64,000 nt of DNA from Dactylorhiza incarnata (GCA_033032865.1 JAWHQI010000229.1:3557001-3621000), one strand, 5' to 3'. Numbered from the stretch's first letter, positions 1 through 11,312 are shown. A program made the numbers and translations. Notes: generated by a model from the letters alone, not told the origin.

Positions 1-790
1 TCTAGTACAAATTTAGTTAAAGGTCTGCCTAATTTTAAATATGTTAAGGAAAAATCTTGTAAAGCTTGTCAATCAGAAAAGTAAACCAAGATCTCCCTTG
101 AGCAAAACTCTAAAACTCCTAGGATATTACATCTTTTACATATCACTTTATTTGGACTCATTTTCATCGCTAGTTCAGGGGAAAAAGATATTCCTTTATA
201 ATTATTGATAATCATTTTAATTACATACGAGTGTTCTTTCTGAGAACTAAGTCTAGTGACATTAAGATTCTCACAAATTTTCCTTAAATTCAGAAGGAAA
301 TGAATACTTCAGTTGTAATGATCAGAAGTGATCATGAAATTAAATTTGAATCTTATAAAATGTGAAATTTTTGTCTGAATGTATCAAACAATGTTTTCAT
401 CTTCTAGCAATCTACGGTAAAATGAAGTCACTGAGAGAAAAAAAAAGATAAATTATAAAAAATAAGAGGACTTTGTTGAAGCTAAGGTACCTTCTCAAAA
501 TAGTTATGTATTGAATAGATCTTTTATTAACAAATTACATGCAAAGTCTCTATATGAACTTATGAAGGGAAGAGTTCCAAGCATTTCGTCTTTTAAAATC
601 TTTGGATGTAATTGTTATATTTCAAACACTGAAAAAATTCATTTAACCAAAATTTGAGGCTAAAGCAGATGAAAGAATATTCTTTGAATATTCCTCCGCT
701 AGCAAAGCTTATAGATGTTATAATAAAAATATGGCGTTGTTATAAGAAAAGCACTTTTCGCTATTTTGAGAATGACTATTAACAAGCAAT
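1..790 (+). pseudogene. Decayed Ty1/copia pol fragment (GAG-pre-integrase and integrase)
   Basis: Frame 1 of bases 1-84 reads as the end of a Copia GAG-pre-integrase domain, with LVKGLPNF and the zinc-binding-like CKACQ motif, then a stop. From about 480 to 780 an interrupted frame gives the integrase C-terminal part: SLYELMKGRVPS, FKIFGCNCYI and a KADERIFFEYSSASKAYR stretch, which match the usual Copia sequence after the integrase core. The stretch between them is AT-rich and has no readable integrase core. No LTR, PBS or target duplication is visible, and the left side leaves the window. It is an old, non-functional scrap; the Copia assignment rests on several motifs in the right order. Confidence 0.62.
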
Positions 791-2466
791 TTTGTTATTA
801 TCAAATCATCCAGAAAATTAAAAAAATATAATTTTCTAAGGAAAAAACATATTGCTTGTATGCAAACCAAACATTTTGCCATATATTATGCAAAAAATAG
901 AGCTGAAACATTGTTAATATGTAGTAGATATATTTAAAAAAAATCAAATATTAGCTTACTCACCTTCTTTTATTTAGCATTGTATACATGATGCGTAAGT
1001 ACTCTCCCATGAACTTGCAATTGGATGATGAAATGTCCTCCAAAGAGGATAGATTCACGGTAACTAACATCCATCTCCCATGCATACCTTTGATACAAGA
1101 ATCACTCCAACATTGTAGCATGATGATATAATCAACCTCATGTTTGGCATGGGCATCCACTTCTCTAGTGGCATGGGAACGATAACACATTGTAGTGAAT
1201 GGAATAATTCTTTACATCTTGAGTCTCCCAAAATGTCCATAAAGAACTTTTGTACTCAACTCATTAAAAAGATCTCTTCTTACTTGAATTCATCCATCTG
1301 AAGTATCCATCAGAGTCCGCATTAAAAACATCTACCATATTAGATGCAATTTGTGGTGGAAGTTGACGACGAACCCGGTCAAAATGTTGTTTGACACCTA
1401 GATGACTTCTTCAAGTTTCTCAACATTTGTGAAGCATCCAACAACACATGCTCAAAATGAGAAGGCTCGCGTTTTATACTTTTTAAATCTTCTCTAAACT
1501 TCTTTGTACTTCATTTTGGTCTTCCCTCTAACTTGATCGACAAATATGGCTCCATAGTTGGAATTGAACCACAATCCATGATTTCACGTAATTTTTTCTT
1601 CATTTTCAACTGTTGATGTTGAGAGGCGCTTTGATACTTTATTTTGACCCCCTCAATCACAAAGTCTATCACACTTCTCATTTTTTTCATGTTGTTCTGC
1701 TTGATTATTAATGTCAATGTTCATGTCTTGTATACTCAATTGCTTCCAATGCGTATGAATTAACCATAAAGGATAAGACTTATTTTGAGAGATATGAATA
1801 GCCAACTCATGAGCACATGGTAATCCTAATGTGTATCGAGTAGTGTATGCATTTCTCCTCACACGCATACTCATTGGTAGAACATTTTTCTTCTTCCTTT
1901 ATCATATTCAATGCATTTAGTGAAACACGGCCCACAAGATCAGAATATACTATACTTTTAAAATCATTGCTCAATCGTATTGTACTATGGACAAATGCTC
2001 CCCTGATTTCAATATGTTATAGATTAATCATTTGATCGAAAGCCCTCCAAACAGTGGTCAAGCTGCCAATAGAAACTTCAAGAAACCTTTTTAAGTGACT
2101 ATGCCCACTCTCTACACAGTTCGTTGTTAAATTCCTTAAGGCTCCGTTTGTTTCGCAGGAATTGAGAGAAAGGAATTGGAATTGGCTTAATTCCAATTCC
2201 TGCAAGAATTGGAATTGAAGTCAATTCTAATTTTGTTGTTCGTCTGAAGGCAAGAACTCTGTCACAGGAATTGAAATTAGTAATTATGTTATTGGGTTGC
2301 ATGTTAGAATTCAGTGGATATAAGCGGAGCCAGATACTCCTTTTTATATGAAAGATAGAAATCAAAAGTAGAATCAGAAGAAACTTTACACCATAAACTG
2401 AAAATAAAGATCATAATGAAGAAAAATATCAAATCGAAGGGGTCGCAAGAGAATATACCCTTACCT

Positions 2467-3036
2467 AGAGATGCAAAATAAGCCCGAGCCCGATTGCCCG
2501 GCCCGGGTCTGGGCCCAGTTAGGTCTGGGCCTGATTAGGCCCGGGCCAGGCCTAAGTGGGCTCACAAGGCCCACTTTTTCAAGCAAAGCCCAGGCTGGGC
2601 CGGGCCAGTCCCGACCGGGCACCAGGCCCGGTAATATACTGGGGTGTTGCCCCAGCATTTAATTGCTGGGGCGCCGCCCCAGCATTTAATTGCTGGGGCG
2701 CCGCCCCAGCATTTAATTGCCATGGCGCCGCCCCAGCTTTAAAAAGTGTTGGGGCCCCCAACTTTTAATTGCTGGGGCCATGTGGCCCCAGCAATTAAAA
2801 GTTGGGGTCAACATGGCCCCAGCGCCTTTTTTAGAGGGAGCCAACCAGGCCTGGGTCTGGCCCGGCCTGTCTGGGCCCAGTCCGGTGGGCTCCCTCAGGC
2901 CCCTCTTTTTAAGAGGGGCCCGGGCCCGGCCTGGGCCCGGTTTGTGTGAGGCCCGACCTGGGTCCGGCAGACAAAAAGCCCGGGCCTAGTAGGCCCGGGT
3001 CTGGCCTGGGCCCGTCGGGCCTTTTTTGCACGCCTA
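2467..3036. mobile_element. hAT-like non-autonomous element, GC-rich
   Basis: A perfect 8-base duplication CCTTACCT flanks it (2459-2466 and 3037-3044). The ends are imperfect inverted repeats: AGAGATGCAAAATAAGCCCG on the left and, reverse complemented, TAGGCGTGCAAAAAAGGCCC on the right. An 8-base duplication and TAG..TGCAAAA ends fit hAT elements. The body is made of GGGCCCGGGCC-type runs and self-complementary blocks, so overlapping reading frames here are composition artefacts. No transposase is present. Confidence 0.7.
2649..2756. repeat. Four 27-base self-complementary tandem units
   Basis: The block GCCCCAGCATTTAATTG recurs at 2649, 2676 and 2703, and a diverged unit starts at 2730. 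Each unit pairs CCCCAGC with GCTGGGG, so single strands can fold into stacked hairpins. Related inverted blocks continue to about 2825. It forms the core of the hAT-like element. Confidence 0.75.
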
Positions 3037-4148
3037 CCTTACCTTCGACGGGCCGGGTTTTTTTTGTCAGCAAATTTTGATGGGGCCATTATATCCTTAC
3101 CTTCGACCGGTCGGAAAAGAGAACAGGAGATCCCGTCACCGGAGAAGAAGGAATGTGATGTTTCGCCGGAGGAGAAACACATGTCAACGGGGCTTCGCCT
3201 TCAATCGCGAGGGTTTTCGGGAGGGGACGCAATCTAGGAGGAATTCCCAATTCTTATGTCTAGAGGTCGGAAATGGGGAGGATCATTTTCCTCTAGAATG
3301 AATTCCCATGGGAATTCAATTGAATTCCAATTCCCAGGACATTTTTTGGCCGTCGAACGGCGGAGTTGAAATTGGGAATTGAATTTCAATTCCTTTCCTC
3401 CAATTCCGCCGAAACAAACGGGGCCTAAGTGTAATTATTTTTCAATTAATGTTGATACAAAATATTCTTTATAGGGTTCCACCCATGTAGAGCAAACATA
3501 TGCCACTACTTTGGAATATGTAGATGAATATGATGATATAATAGCATTATAGCGCATATAGAATTCATTCTTAGTTCTAGCAACTACCATCCGTTGCCAC
3601 ACACCATGAAACATTTCACATTTTTTGCCTACTTTGAAGTACTTCTTACAGTTTGCTAAAATATTTCTATGGACGTGCACTTGGACATAAAATATGTTTA
3701 GAATTAGGAAAACTAAACTTTATGGCATACAACAAAGTCAAATCTCTATCAGTTACAAGAACAAGTGGTAATGATTTTTGATCCAAAATGCTCAAGTGCC
3801 CACTTGTAATTGCCCTCAGTTTCATCAGACATAAACACAAAAGTTGAGAAAAATATTTGTTGAGTTGATGTCATACCAACAAGGATAATAACGACAATTG
3901 ATACCTATTTATCTTGTACGTACAATTAAGCAGAAAAACATTCGGAAACATCTTGCTTACTCAAATTGCAGTCGGATGCGCAAAAAATAAACTCTCTAAT
4001 TCTTGTTTCCCTTCACTCACGCTACTAAAGTGTGACATATTCACTTTCACTTATACATTTATATAGAACTGTGTGGCTGTACCGCCTTGTAATACGTTTT
4101 TGCGCAATTTGAACCTCTCGTTGTATATAGTTCTCATGATTGTGTTGT

Positions 4149-4518
4149 TGTTACGAGACTACTTCAGGGCTTCGTCAGAGGTGGCGGTGAAGGCGGAGAT
4201 ACAAAAGGAGCCGAGCTTTACCCACGGAGACTGCGAGGGGGAGGAAGAAGGGGAGCCGTGCTCAACCTTAACCCTAGAAATTGAGGAAGAAGGGAGAACT
4301 AGAGGAGAGGAAGAGAACTTGGTTAATTTCATTCATAATGCATACAATAACCTAAGGGGTCAATTTACAGACTTACAAGTGGCGCGGATGTAAATACCCA
4401 AAAATAAAAGACTTACAAGTTGCGCGAATAAGAAAACCGGTGACTATAATTAGTCATAACATAAAGACACATAAATACAATATGCGTAACCGACGACGGA
4501 TGGTGGGGACCCATAACA
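4149..4518 (-). repeat. 3' LTR of the LARD-like element
   Basis: About 370 bases matching 6191-6589, ending ATAACA next to the interior. It holds AACCCTAGAAATTGAGG and GACTTACAAGTGGCGCG blocks shared with the other LTR. Confidence 0.8.
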
Positions 4519-6174
4519 TCTCACCCGTCCTTCAAATCGAGCTTGTTCTCAAGCTCGAACGAGGCTCTGATGATTTGCCCGCCTGACTCCTTAATTTTGC
4601 GTCAGAACAGCTCACGATAGCGCGTTGTTGTGGCGGCGGCCGCATCGAGTGGCAGGTCATCATTGTGCGCAGAGGTGTCAAGACAGATTGTAGGGCTTTG
4701 GAATGGCGGGGCCGCTTGCGGAAGGAAGACCGTCAAACAAAATCTTCGGAGTTGAGGAGAGAGTGCCCGGGGGATGCAGACAGTCAAGAGAGACGGAGGA
4801 TTGTGCTGAAAGTGAATCGCGAAGATGAGTAGCGGCGGCGGCGACGTGGGGGTGGTCATCGGAAGGAATGGATCGAGAGGGACAACCAGAACAGGTGACT
4901 GGAAAGAAGGCTACGGAGTGGAGACTGCGGGAACGACTAATGGCGCAATATGATGCGACACCACCTCGGGGTTCGGTGGCGATGAGGGCCCCGTTTGGCG
5001 GGGAGGATCCACAACGGTCGCGATGGGGCGCCATTTAGCGGTGCCGCATCTGGGTGGCGGGGATCCGCATCGCCCATGAAATCCGTGGATTTCATCCGCG
5101 CGGTGTCGACCGCGGTCGCCTCCGCGCGGATTTTCACCACGGGAAATTTGCCACGCCAAACCAGTCTGAGGCCGATTTTGTGAACAACGAAGAGGGAACA
5201 ATCAGAGGCGATGGTGGAGCGACCATAACTGCGGAGAACGACAGGGCTTCTTCGAGTGCAGGTGGCATCGAGGATGGCTGTGGTGGGATCGGACCCCCAA
5301 AGCGGGTCAATGTTGGTGGTGAGTCACGCAAGTGTGACATCATAGGACACTGACATCTCCAGTAACTTCTGGAGCATCGAACGGACGGTGGAGTGGCTCG
5401 TCGGGGCTCCTCGTCACACCAAAAAAATTAATTAATCAATTAATTTTAATGAAAAATTAATTAATTAATTTGGACTCCTAAGCTGTTGGCGTTCATAGTG
5501 TGTGACGATTTGCTGGGCTCAAGGAAGGAAAAATGGGGGGATTGTTGGGCTGCTAGTGCATCATTAGAATGATAAGGCCGCAGAGTCGAGCGGCGAGGGT
5601 GGGCAGAACGGGCCTTGTCGATGTGTCGAAATTAGGTCGTCACCATCTTGGGCTCATCACAAACTCTGTGCGATTGGAGGAGTCGACGAGGAGGAACAAG
5701 CAGTCAACACTGTGATCAACTGCAGGAGTTATCGTGTCGCTTCAGAGGAGGAGCGATCGATGGCTTGAGAGTTCTGCAGATGTCAGGTAGGGATGCTGGG
5801 ATGACTTCAGAAATTGGGATGGCTTCTGTGGGGGAAAACAATGAGGCTAGGGTTGACTGGAAGGAGGCGTCGTCTTGTAGGAGATCGTTCACGGCGTGGA
5901 CGACACAGATGTTGTCGTCGATCAGCTACAGTTGATCAGGGTGCAGGGACAGACGATCGGGATCAATTGAGTCGATCGGGTCTGTTATGCAGATGTTTTC
6001 GTCGATCAACGACATACGATTTGGGAGCAGGGATGGATGATCGGGCTCAGTTGTGTCGATCGGGTTCGTGCTGCAGTTGAGCAGTCCGCAGAAACTACGC
6101 TTGGGCGCGGCTGAGCGGGCGGTGAGGGACGCAGAGAGCGCGGAGGGAAGGAAAAGGCCGTAGTGGCGGCGTGT

Positions 6175-6187
6175 GGCTTTGATACCA
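6175..6187 (-). other. Primer-binding site (initiator tRNA-Met type)
   Basis: On the minus strand TGGTATCAAAGCC lies three bases inside the 5' LTR. It matches the usual plant PBS complementary to initiator tRNA-Met with one change, and it fixes the element's direction. Confidence 0.75.
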
Positions 6188-6190
6188 AGA

Positions 6191-6589
6191 TATTACGAGC
6201 CTACTTCGGGGCTTCGTCGGAGGTGCCAGTGGAGGCGGAGATATAAAAGAAGTCGAGTTCTACCCGCAGAGAATGCGAGGTGGAGAGGAAGAAGGGAAGT
6301 TGTGCTCAACCCTAACCCTAGAAATTGAGGAAGAAGGGAGAACTAGAGAGAGGGAGAGAAATTGGATAATTTCATTCCTAATGCATACAATGACCCAAGG
6401 GATCTATTTAAGGACTTACAAGTGGCGCGAATGTAAATACCCAAAAATAAAAGTAGATGCGCGAATACTAAAACCCGGCGACTCTAATTAGTCGTAACTA
6501 TGACTCAACTCGAACACTTTAAATAACATATATAAAGACACGTAAATGAAATATGTGTAATCGGCGACGGATGGTGGAGACCTATAACA
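6191..6589 (-). repeat. 5' LTR of the LARD-like element
   Basis: About 399 bases, slightly longer than the partner at 4149. On the minus strand its last base adjoins the primer-binding site. Confidence 0.8.
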
Positions 6590-6850
6590 GTTGTTTCCTG
6601 CATTTCTCTTTTTAAGTGTTGAAATTATTTTCTTGGGTTTCACAATAGAAACATACATGTCTTAGATTATTTTTTGTTCTTCGCAATCTAATCTTGCGGT
6701 AATTGTATGTGCTTCTAAGAGTACCACCTCATGATTATGTGTTCCACACTTTAAAGTTTCCACTCTTCACTAAAAACTTCTTTTTGACCAATCAATAAAA
6801 TTGGACACCCGCATCGTTTAGAGGTGGTTTTCCTTAAATTCTTTTTGACC

Positions 6851-7619
6851 CATCGTTTTTTGCATTGTTCACCCTTGAAGTGACGGCCTCCAAAAAACTT
6901 GGCTTTGAGAGAATAGGGTCAGAGCAGAAAGCGTGCACAAAAATGCCGATCAAAACTGCGAGGAGAAAAGGAAGCTTCTATGCCGAGCGGAGAGATATGT
7001 GCCAGGCGAGCAAAACAGAGATGGCCTTATGTGCCGAGAGGAGGATATATTTGCGCCAGGGGAAGGGGAAACGTCGGATGGAAGAGGTGGGAGAAATCAC
7101 GATGGAAAAGCTATGTGAGGGAGATAGGTTTGCGCGAGGGAGAGATTTCGGTCGCAAAAGTCCCGTGAAGGCTGAAGGTTTGCTAATAGGTATTTTGTAG
7201 GAGAGAAAAAAGGACCTAAAATCTTTGAACCGTTTATTTTTTTGCATGGACGCACGTGCTTGTAGAACTATGTAGTCAAGTTTTTAATGTAATGAAAGTT
7301 TTTAATTTTGTACATATGTATTTTTTAATACTCTTACATATTGTACTGCGCTTGAAAAAAAACTGCTCCTGATGTTTACTATTTGTTGTGGCGATCTGCG
7401 GGTCGTCACGCTCGACTCCATCAACAAGGGAGATAAGCCAAAAAGGGTATCGATTAGCACGTTCAAGGACACAATATCAATGACACTCTTTCTGATTACA
7501 TATGATAGTTTACAAAGACATTTAATTTAAGTGATATTTTATCTCAAACAGAAGATAACTCGTGAACAAAGTATGTACATCAAAGATTCTCCCTAAAAAA
7601 AAATATAAAAAGGGGAATC
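6851..7619. other. No gene recognised
   Basis: Short open frames at 6865-7247 have no recognisable motif and overlap on both strands. The rest is AT-rich. Nothing here supports a feature call. Confidence 0.5.
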
Positions 7620-8470
7620 TGGTGATGCAGGGTGGGAGAGCAGAAGTGATTTGTAAGATAATAAGTCATCGAAATCGCATCATCCCAGAATGAGAAATTG
7701 CATGTTGTCTTAAGAAGATGTATGTTCTTGCATTCAACAACTTCATTCTATTTGGGTGTATAAGGATAAAAAAGATTGGTGAATCATACTATAAAATGAC
7801 AAAAGTTTAAAAATCCTTGAAAAAAATACCCACGATATCGGATCTATGGATACATACAGAAGTATTGAATAGCATTTTTAATTCGGAACAATTGTTTTAA
7901 AAATGACAAAATATTCCCTACGATGCTTAAGAAGGAACAATCATGTCATCATAGAATAACCATCACCAAATGTGGCAAAATAGCATAAACCATACTTTGA
8001 AACAATTCTATTAGGTCCCTATATATCTTAATAAACTTCAGAAAATGGTGTAGAAGCACATGTATCAACATTATAAGAAACATGATGGGGAGGTGCTTGC
8101 CTAATTGGTAAGACTTCACACGCTAGCCTCCTAAGATGAGATAAAGAAGGTACCACTTTATGCAAGCTCAGTAATCCGAGATGTTCCAGATGTGTGAATA
8201 TGCGAAAATGAATAGAGAGCGGTAGGGTGTGCAATTGTTATGATGTTCCAGATGTGTGAATATGCAAAAATGAATAGAGAGCGGTAGGGCGTGCAGTTGA
8301 CATAACACGGTGTCAAGATCGCATCATCTCAAAATTGGAAACATGCATATGAATGAGGAGAGTATGAGTTGTCCCAACCAGATGTTTGTTCTTGCGTTCA
8401 ACAATCCTACTATGTTGGGGTGTGTGACGATAAGATAGAATTTTAATTTGATACTAACACAATGAGTGGT
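7620..8470 (-). pseudogene. Ty1/copia integrase fragments, two copies
   Basis: Two separate minus-strand stretches show the same Copia integrase core segment. Near 7760-7640 it reads YTPK*NEVVECKN and then FWDDAISMTYYLTN; near 8450-8260 it reads HTPQHSRIVERKNKHL and a shifted FEMM..., matching the family pattern YTPQQNGVVERKN and FW.DA...AYLIN. The second D and the E of the integrase triad are in this region in intact elements. Both copies carry stops or shifts. Having the same domain twice in about 0.6 kb means duplication or two independent insertions. Confidence 0.62.
8180..8303. repeat. 62-base tandem duplication
   Basis: The block starting GATGTTCCAGATGTGTGAAT occurs at 8180 and again at 8242 with few changes. 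It lies between the two Copia integrase scraps. Confidence 0.75.
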
Positions 8471-8583
8471 GATTGAAGAGTGAAGTAGATGTCGCACACT
8501 AGATCAATTCCCCTGAGCTACAAAGAATGTCATTGCATAGGATTAAGATATTTCTTGATTATAATGTTAAACTTAAGAAATCA

Positions 8584-9184
8584 ACAACAACAACAACACT
8601 CAAGCCTTTATCCCACTATAGTGGGGTCGGCTATATGGATCCTCTGTCGCCAGTGTGCCTTATCTCTGGTCATAATCTCACTAATGCCTAAGTACATCAT
8701 GTCTTTCCTTATAAGTTTCATTCCAAGTCTTCATTGGTCTACCCCTCCCCCGTTTAACATGCCTAGTGACTAAACTCTCACAACGCCTAACAGGTGTCTC
8801 TAATGGTCACTTTTGTACGTGTCCAAACCATCTCAGCCGAGCTTCTCACATCTTCTCTGTAATTGGTGTCACTCCTGTCTTATCCCTGATACATTCATTC
8901 GTAATTTTATCCAGTCTCGTGTGTCAACACATCCACCTAAGCATTCTCATCTCCGCAACTCCCATTTTTTGTTCATGTACACAATTCACTGCCCAACACT
9001 CAGAACCATAGAGCATCGCTGGTCTAATTGCAGTACGGTAAAACTTGCCTTTAAGTTTTAATGGTACTTTACGATCACATACCCTGACGCGTCTCTCCAC
9101 TTCAACCAACCTGCTTGGATTCTATGTATCACATTTTTATCAACACCTCCATCTTTTTGAACTATCGATCCACGATATTTATTT
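8584..9184 (-). mobile_element. 5'-truncated RTE-type LINE
   Basis: On the minus strand the sequence begins inside the reverse-transcriptase ORF (SIVQKDGGVDKNV, then HRIQAGWLKW, GKFYRTAIRPAMLYGSECW, VAEMRMLRWMCG and a following RLRWFGHV-like stretch with shifts). It ends with the 3' tail GGGTCGGCTATATGGATCC region (plus-strand sense) and a TTG repeat, the usual tail of plant RTE LINEs. Imperfect 22-base target duplications flank it: 8563-8583 and about 9185-9206 share TGTTAAACT and AGAAATCA. Only the last fifth or so of the ORF is present, so it is a dead copy made by incomplete reverse transcription. Confidence 0.85.
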
Positions 9185-9206
9185 TATTGTTAAACTAGAG
9201 AAATCA

Positions 9207-9889
9207 TTGATGGAAAATCTATCATATGAATAATAGACATGAATAAAAATCCATCCAAGAAAAAAATACACAAGGATAAGAAAAAAAAAATCCATCAACA
9301 ATAATATAAAATGAAAAACTTCATTCTTCACCCTGACAAACACTATCATCAACTCATGATGATATGTATGAATGCATAGAGGTATCTGTACATGGTGATA
9401 AACTAATTTGATCCTCATATTTTGAAGCAATAACTGAAAGATGCTTTTTTATTTTCCTTGCTAAGGATCATGGTTTGGCAAAGGAAATGAGGGTTGCATT
9501 AGATGGATTGGGCTAATTGTAATTAGATTAGAATGGACAAATTTTGGATAGCAAAAGATGAAATGATTGCCTAAAAGGAGGATGGAATGATATGGTTGAT
9601 AAGAAAGGATCATTATATAATTATGGGGGAGGGATGGAATTATTGCAACTAACTTTTAAATTAAATTTGAACATATATTTTGAGTTCAAATTGGGGAAAA
9701 AAATCTGGAGTATCATATTCACATAGGGATAACCAGAAGAGTAAAATGCAGATAAATATGCAGCAAAAGCAAATTTATGTGGCAATGGAGAGATAAGCAA
9801 CAAAACAGCAAATGAAAATGAGTTGCATAATGTAAAAAGCAGCAAGAAAAATATAAAACAATTGAGTGGCAGAGAAGCAGCAAGAAAAA
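9207..9889. other. AT-rich stretch, no gene recognised
   Basis: Short frames at 9179-9430 and 9621-10007 show no conserved motif. The stretch lies between the LINE and the Copia 5' LTR. Confidence 0.5.
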
Positions 9890-9894
9890 ATAAG

Positions 9895-10391
9895 TGTTGA
9901 AGTAACCTGTACAAAGGCCAGGCGGTTACCCATGTGTAACCCCCCAGTGTTGACCAATTGAAGAAGGTCGGGCGGTTACCCATGTGCAACTGCCCGGTGT
10001 TGATCAATTGAAGAAGGTCGGGCGGTTACCCATTGTAACCGCCCGGTGTTGATCAATTGAAGAAGGTCGAGCGGTTACCCATGTGGAACCGCCCGGTGTT
10101 GATCAATTGAAGAAGGCCGGGCGGTTACCCATGTGTAATTGCCCGGTGTTGATTGATTGGAGATGGCCGAGCGGTTACCCATGTGTAACCGCTTGGTGTT
10201 GCCGATCTGTTATTGCTACTTGTTGTAGTCCGGGCGGTTACCTGTATTGTAAGCGCACTAAGTACTTAGTCTCACATCGTCTGTTGTACATTCTCTCTCC
10301 TCTTTTCTATATAAAGAGAGGTACACCCGTGTAATAGATTGATTCAAGGAGAATAAGAATACATTCTTATTTGTATTTTTGTGTTCTTACA
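9895..10391 (+). repeat. Copia 5' LTR
   Basis: Starts TGTTGAAGTAAC and ends GTTCTTACA, immediately followed by a primer-binding site. A TATA-like TATATAAAGAG lies at about 10309. It matches the split LTR at 20352-27613 but holds six internal 50-base units against three there. Confidence 0.85.
9921..10220 (+). repeat. Six 50-base tandem units in the LTR
   Basis: GCGGTTACCCATGTG recurs at about 9921, 9971, 10021, 10070, 10120 and 10170, joined by GTGTTGATCAATTGAAGAAG. Copy number differs between the two Copia LTRs. Confidence 0.85.
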
Positions 10392-10405
10392 TGGTATCAG
10401 AGTTG
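10392..10405 (+). other. Copia primer-binding site
   Basis: TGGTATCAGAG directly follows the LTR end CTTACA. This is the standard initiator tRNA-Met primer site of plant Copia elements. Confidence 0.88.
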
Positions 10406-10436
10406 TCGATCCATTGAGCGGACTCTTCGTAACCGC

Positions 10437-11312
10437 CCTAGTGTCTTCGTGCGGTCTCCATTTTGCTAACCACAATTTGTGGTCTCCTCTTCACAGTGTT
10501 CGTGTGGTCTCCTTGTTTCTTTCTAGCGACCTCTTGTTACTTTGTCGCGAGCTCCGTCGGGCGACCTCCTTGTTTCGAGGCCGCGTTTATCTCTCCAACG
10601 GGGCTTCTCCTTGAGACCGCCCTGGGTTACGGTCGTCCTCGTTGCTCCCCGGTCGAGTCTGTTGAGCTCGCAGTGCTCGCCCCCCTCCTATAATTGTGGA
10701 AGCCGTTGTGTCCGCCGCCCCTTCTCTGAGACCGCGCAACCTTCTCCCCTCTTGTTGCGGTCTCTCCTCTAGTCGTCGGCTCATCATTGTGCTCTCTTCA
10801 GGTGGTTTCTCATGACCACCCCTGCGGCGACCTCTTCCCTTGCTCAGGCTTCTCTCCCCGAAGTTCGGGATGAACTGAAGATTACCATTATATCCCTCAA
10901 CGGGAAGAAAAACTTTGTGGAGTGGGTACATTCGGTGCATCGTGTTCTACAAACTAAAGGGATGTTTCACCATGTTACCCATGCCCCGCCTGCAGCGCCT
11001 ACGGAGCAGTGGCTCCGTGATAATGGTCGTGTTTAGTCTTGGCTTCTCAACTCTATGGAGACTGATCCATACCGTATGGAACCACGAAAATGCCCACGCC
11101 ATGTGGGCCGAACTCCAAACCCTCAACTGTAGGCAGGGCAGACTCCAACATCTTTATGATATCTTTACTAAGTTTCAGGCGGTTGATCCTAGTGTAACCG
11201 GTGATGTCACCTCCTTTGTCGCCGCGTCCAAGACTCTTGACATCAAGAATGCTTTCTTGAATGGCGACCTCGCTGAGACCGTCTATATGCAACAGCCTCC
11301 TGGCTCTGATAT
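10437..11312 (+). pseudogene. Copia leader, gag and RT start (copy I), internally deleted
   Basis: After an untranslated leader, an ATG at 10812 opens a gag-like protein (PEVRDELKITIISLNGKKN, then FVEWVHSVHRVLQTKG). It breaks near 11036 and continues in another frame (MWAELQTLNCRQ, QHLYDIFTKFQAVDPSVTG). It then runs directly into reverse transcriptase: SKTLDIKNAFLNGDLAETV is the start of the Copia RT palm (D-x-K-N-A-F-L-N-G). Protease, integrase and most of RT are missing. At 11313 it is cut by the start of a gypsy LTR. The same gag-to-RT junction is found in copy II at 19140, so the deletion predates the duplication. Confidence 0.75.

Larger units (their letters stand above)
2140..3425. mobile_element. 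Non-autonomous PIF/Harbinger-like DNA element
   Basis: The ends are inverted copies of about 40 bases: the left starts GGCTCCGTTTGTTTCG and the right, reverse complemented, GGCCCCGTTTGTTTCGG, both followed by AATTG- and AAAGGAATTG-rich sequence. The element is flanked by the 3-base duplication TAA (2137-2139 and 3426-3428), the TWA target typical of PIF/Harbinger. There is no transposase. Removing the element with one TAA restores the phase of the surrounding MULE protein across the site. A second element (2467-3036) sits inside it. Confidence 0.78.
4149..6589 (-). mobile_element. Complete non-autonomous LTR retrotransposon (LARD-like)
   Basis: Two direct repeats (4149-4518 and 6191-6589) start TGTTACGAG or TATTACGAG and end ATAACA. 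A perfect 5-base duplication GTTGT lies at 4144-4148 and 6590-6594. The primer-binding site is on the minus strand next to the right-hand repeat, so the element reads right to left. The 1.7-kb interior has no gag or pol; open frames are short and GC-rich. It sits inside the MULE pseudogene, and removing it with one GTTGT rejoins the MULE frame. It would have to be mobilised by another element. Confidence 0.82.
960..6850 (-). pseudogene. MULE / FAR1-like transposase pseudogene, split by two insertions
   Basis: Read on the minus strand, the gene starts near 6850 with a FAR1/MULE-type zinc-cluster end (KCGTHNH near 6740), then a VKPKKIISTLK segment. It resumes at 4143 (MRTIYNERFKLRKNV), continues at 3680-3435 (transposase segment ANCKKYF, TWVEPYKEYFVSTLIEK), and after 2139 has NCVESGHSHLKRFLE and the SWIM-finger end GLPCAHEL near 1810. 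The tail from 1500 to 960 (EKWMPMPNM and neighbours) resembles the OTU-protease-like tail of some plant MULE proteins. Stops and frameshifts are scattered throughout. The two large gaps are the Harbinger-like element at 2140-3425 and the LTR element at 4149-6589; in both cases the frame lines up across the empty site. A domesticated FAR1 relative is possible, but decay makes it non-coding now. No MULE terminal inverted repeats were found. Confidence 0.75.

Noticed and set aside
2461..2989. Several overlapping open frames on both strands
   Set aside because: They come from GC-rich palindromic sequence in the hAT-like element.
6300..6325. AACCCTAACCCTAG, telomere-like
   Set aside because: Only two units, and the same place in the partner LTR (4265) reads AACCTTAACCCTAG; it is LTR sequence.
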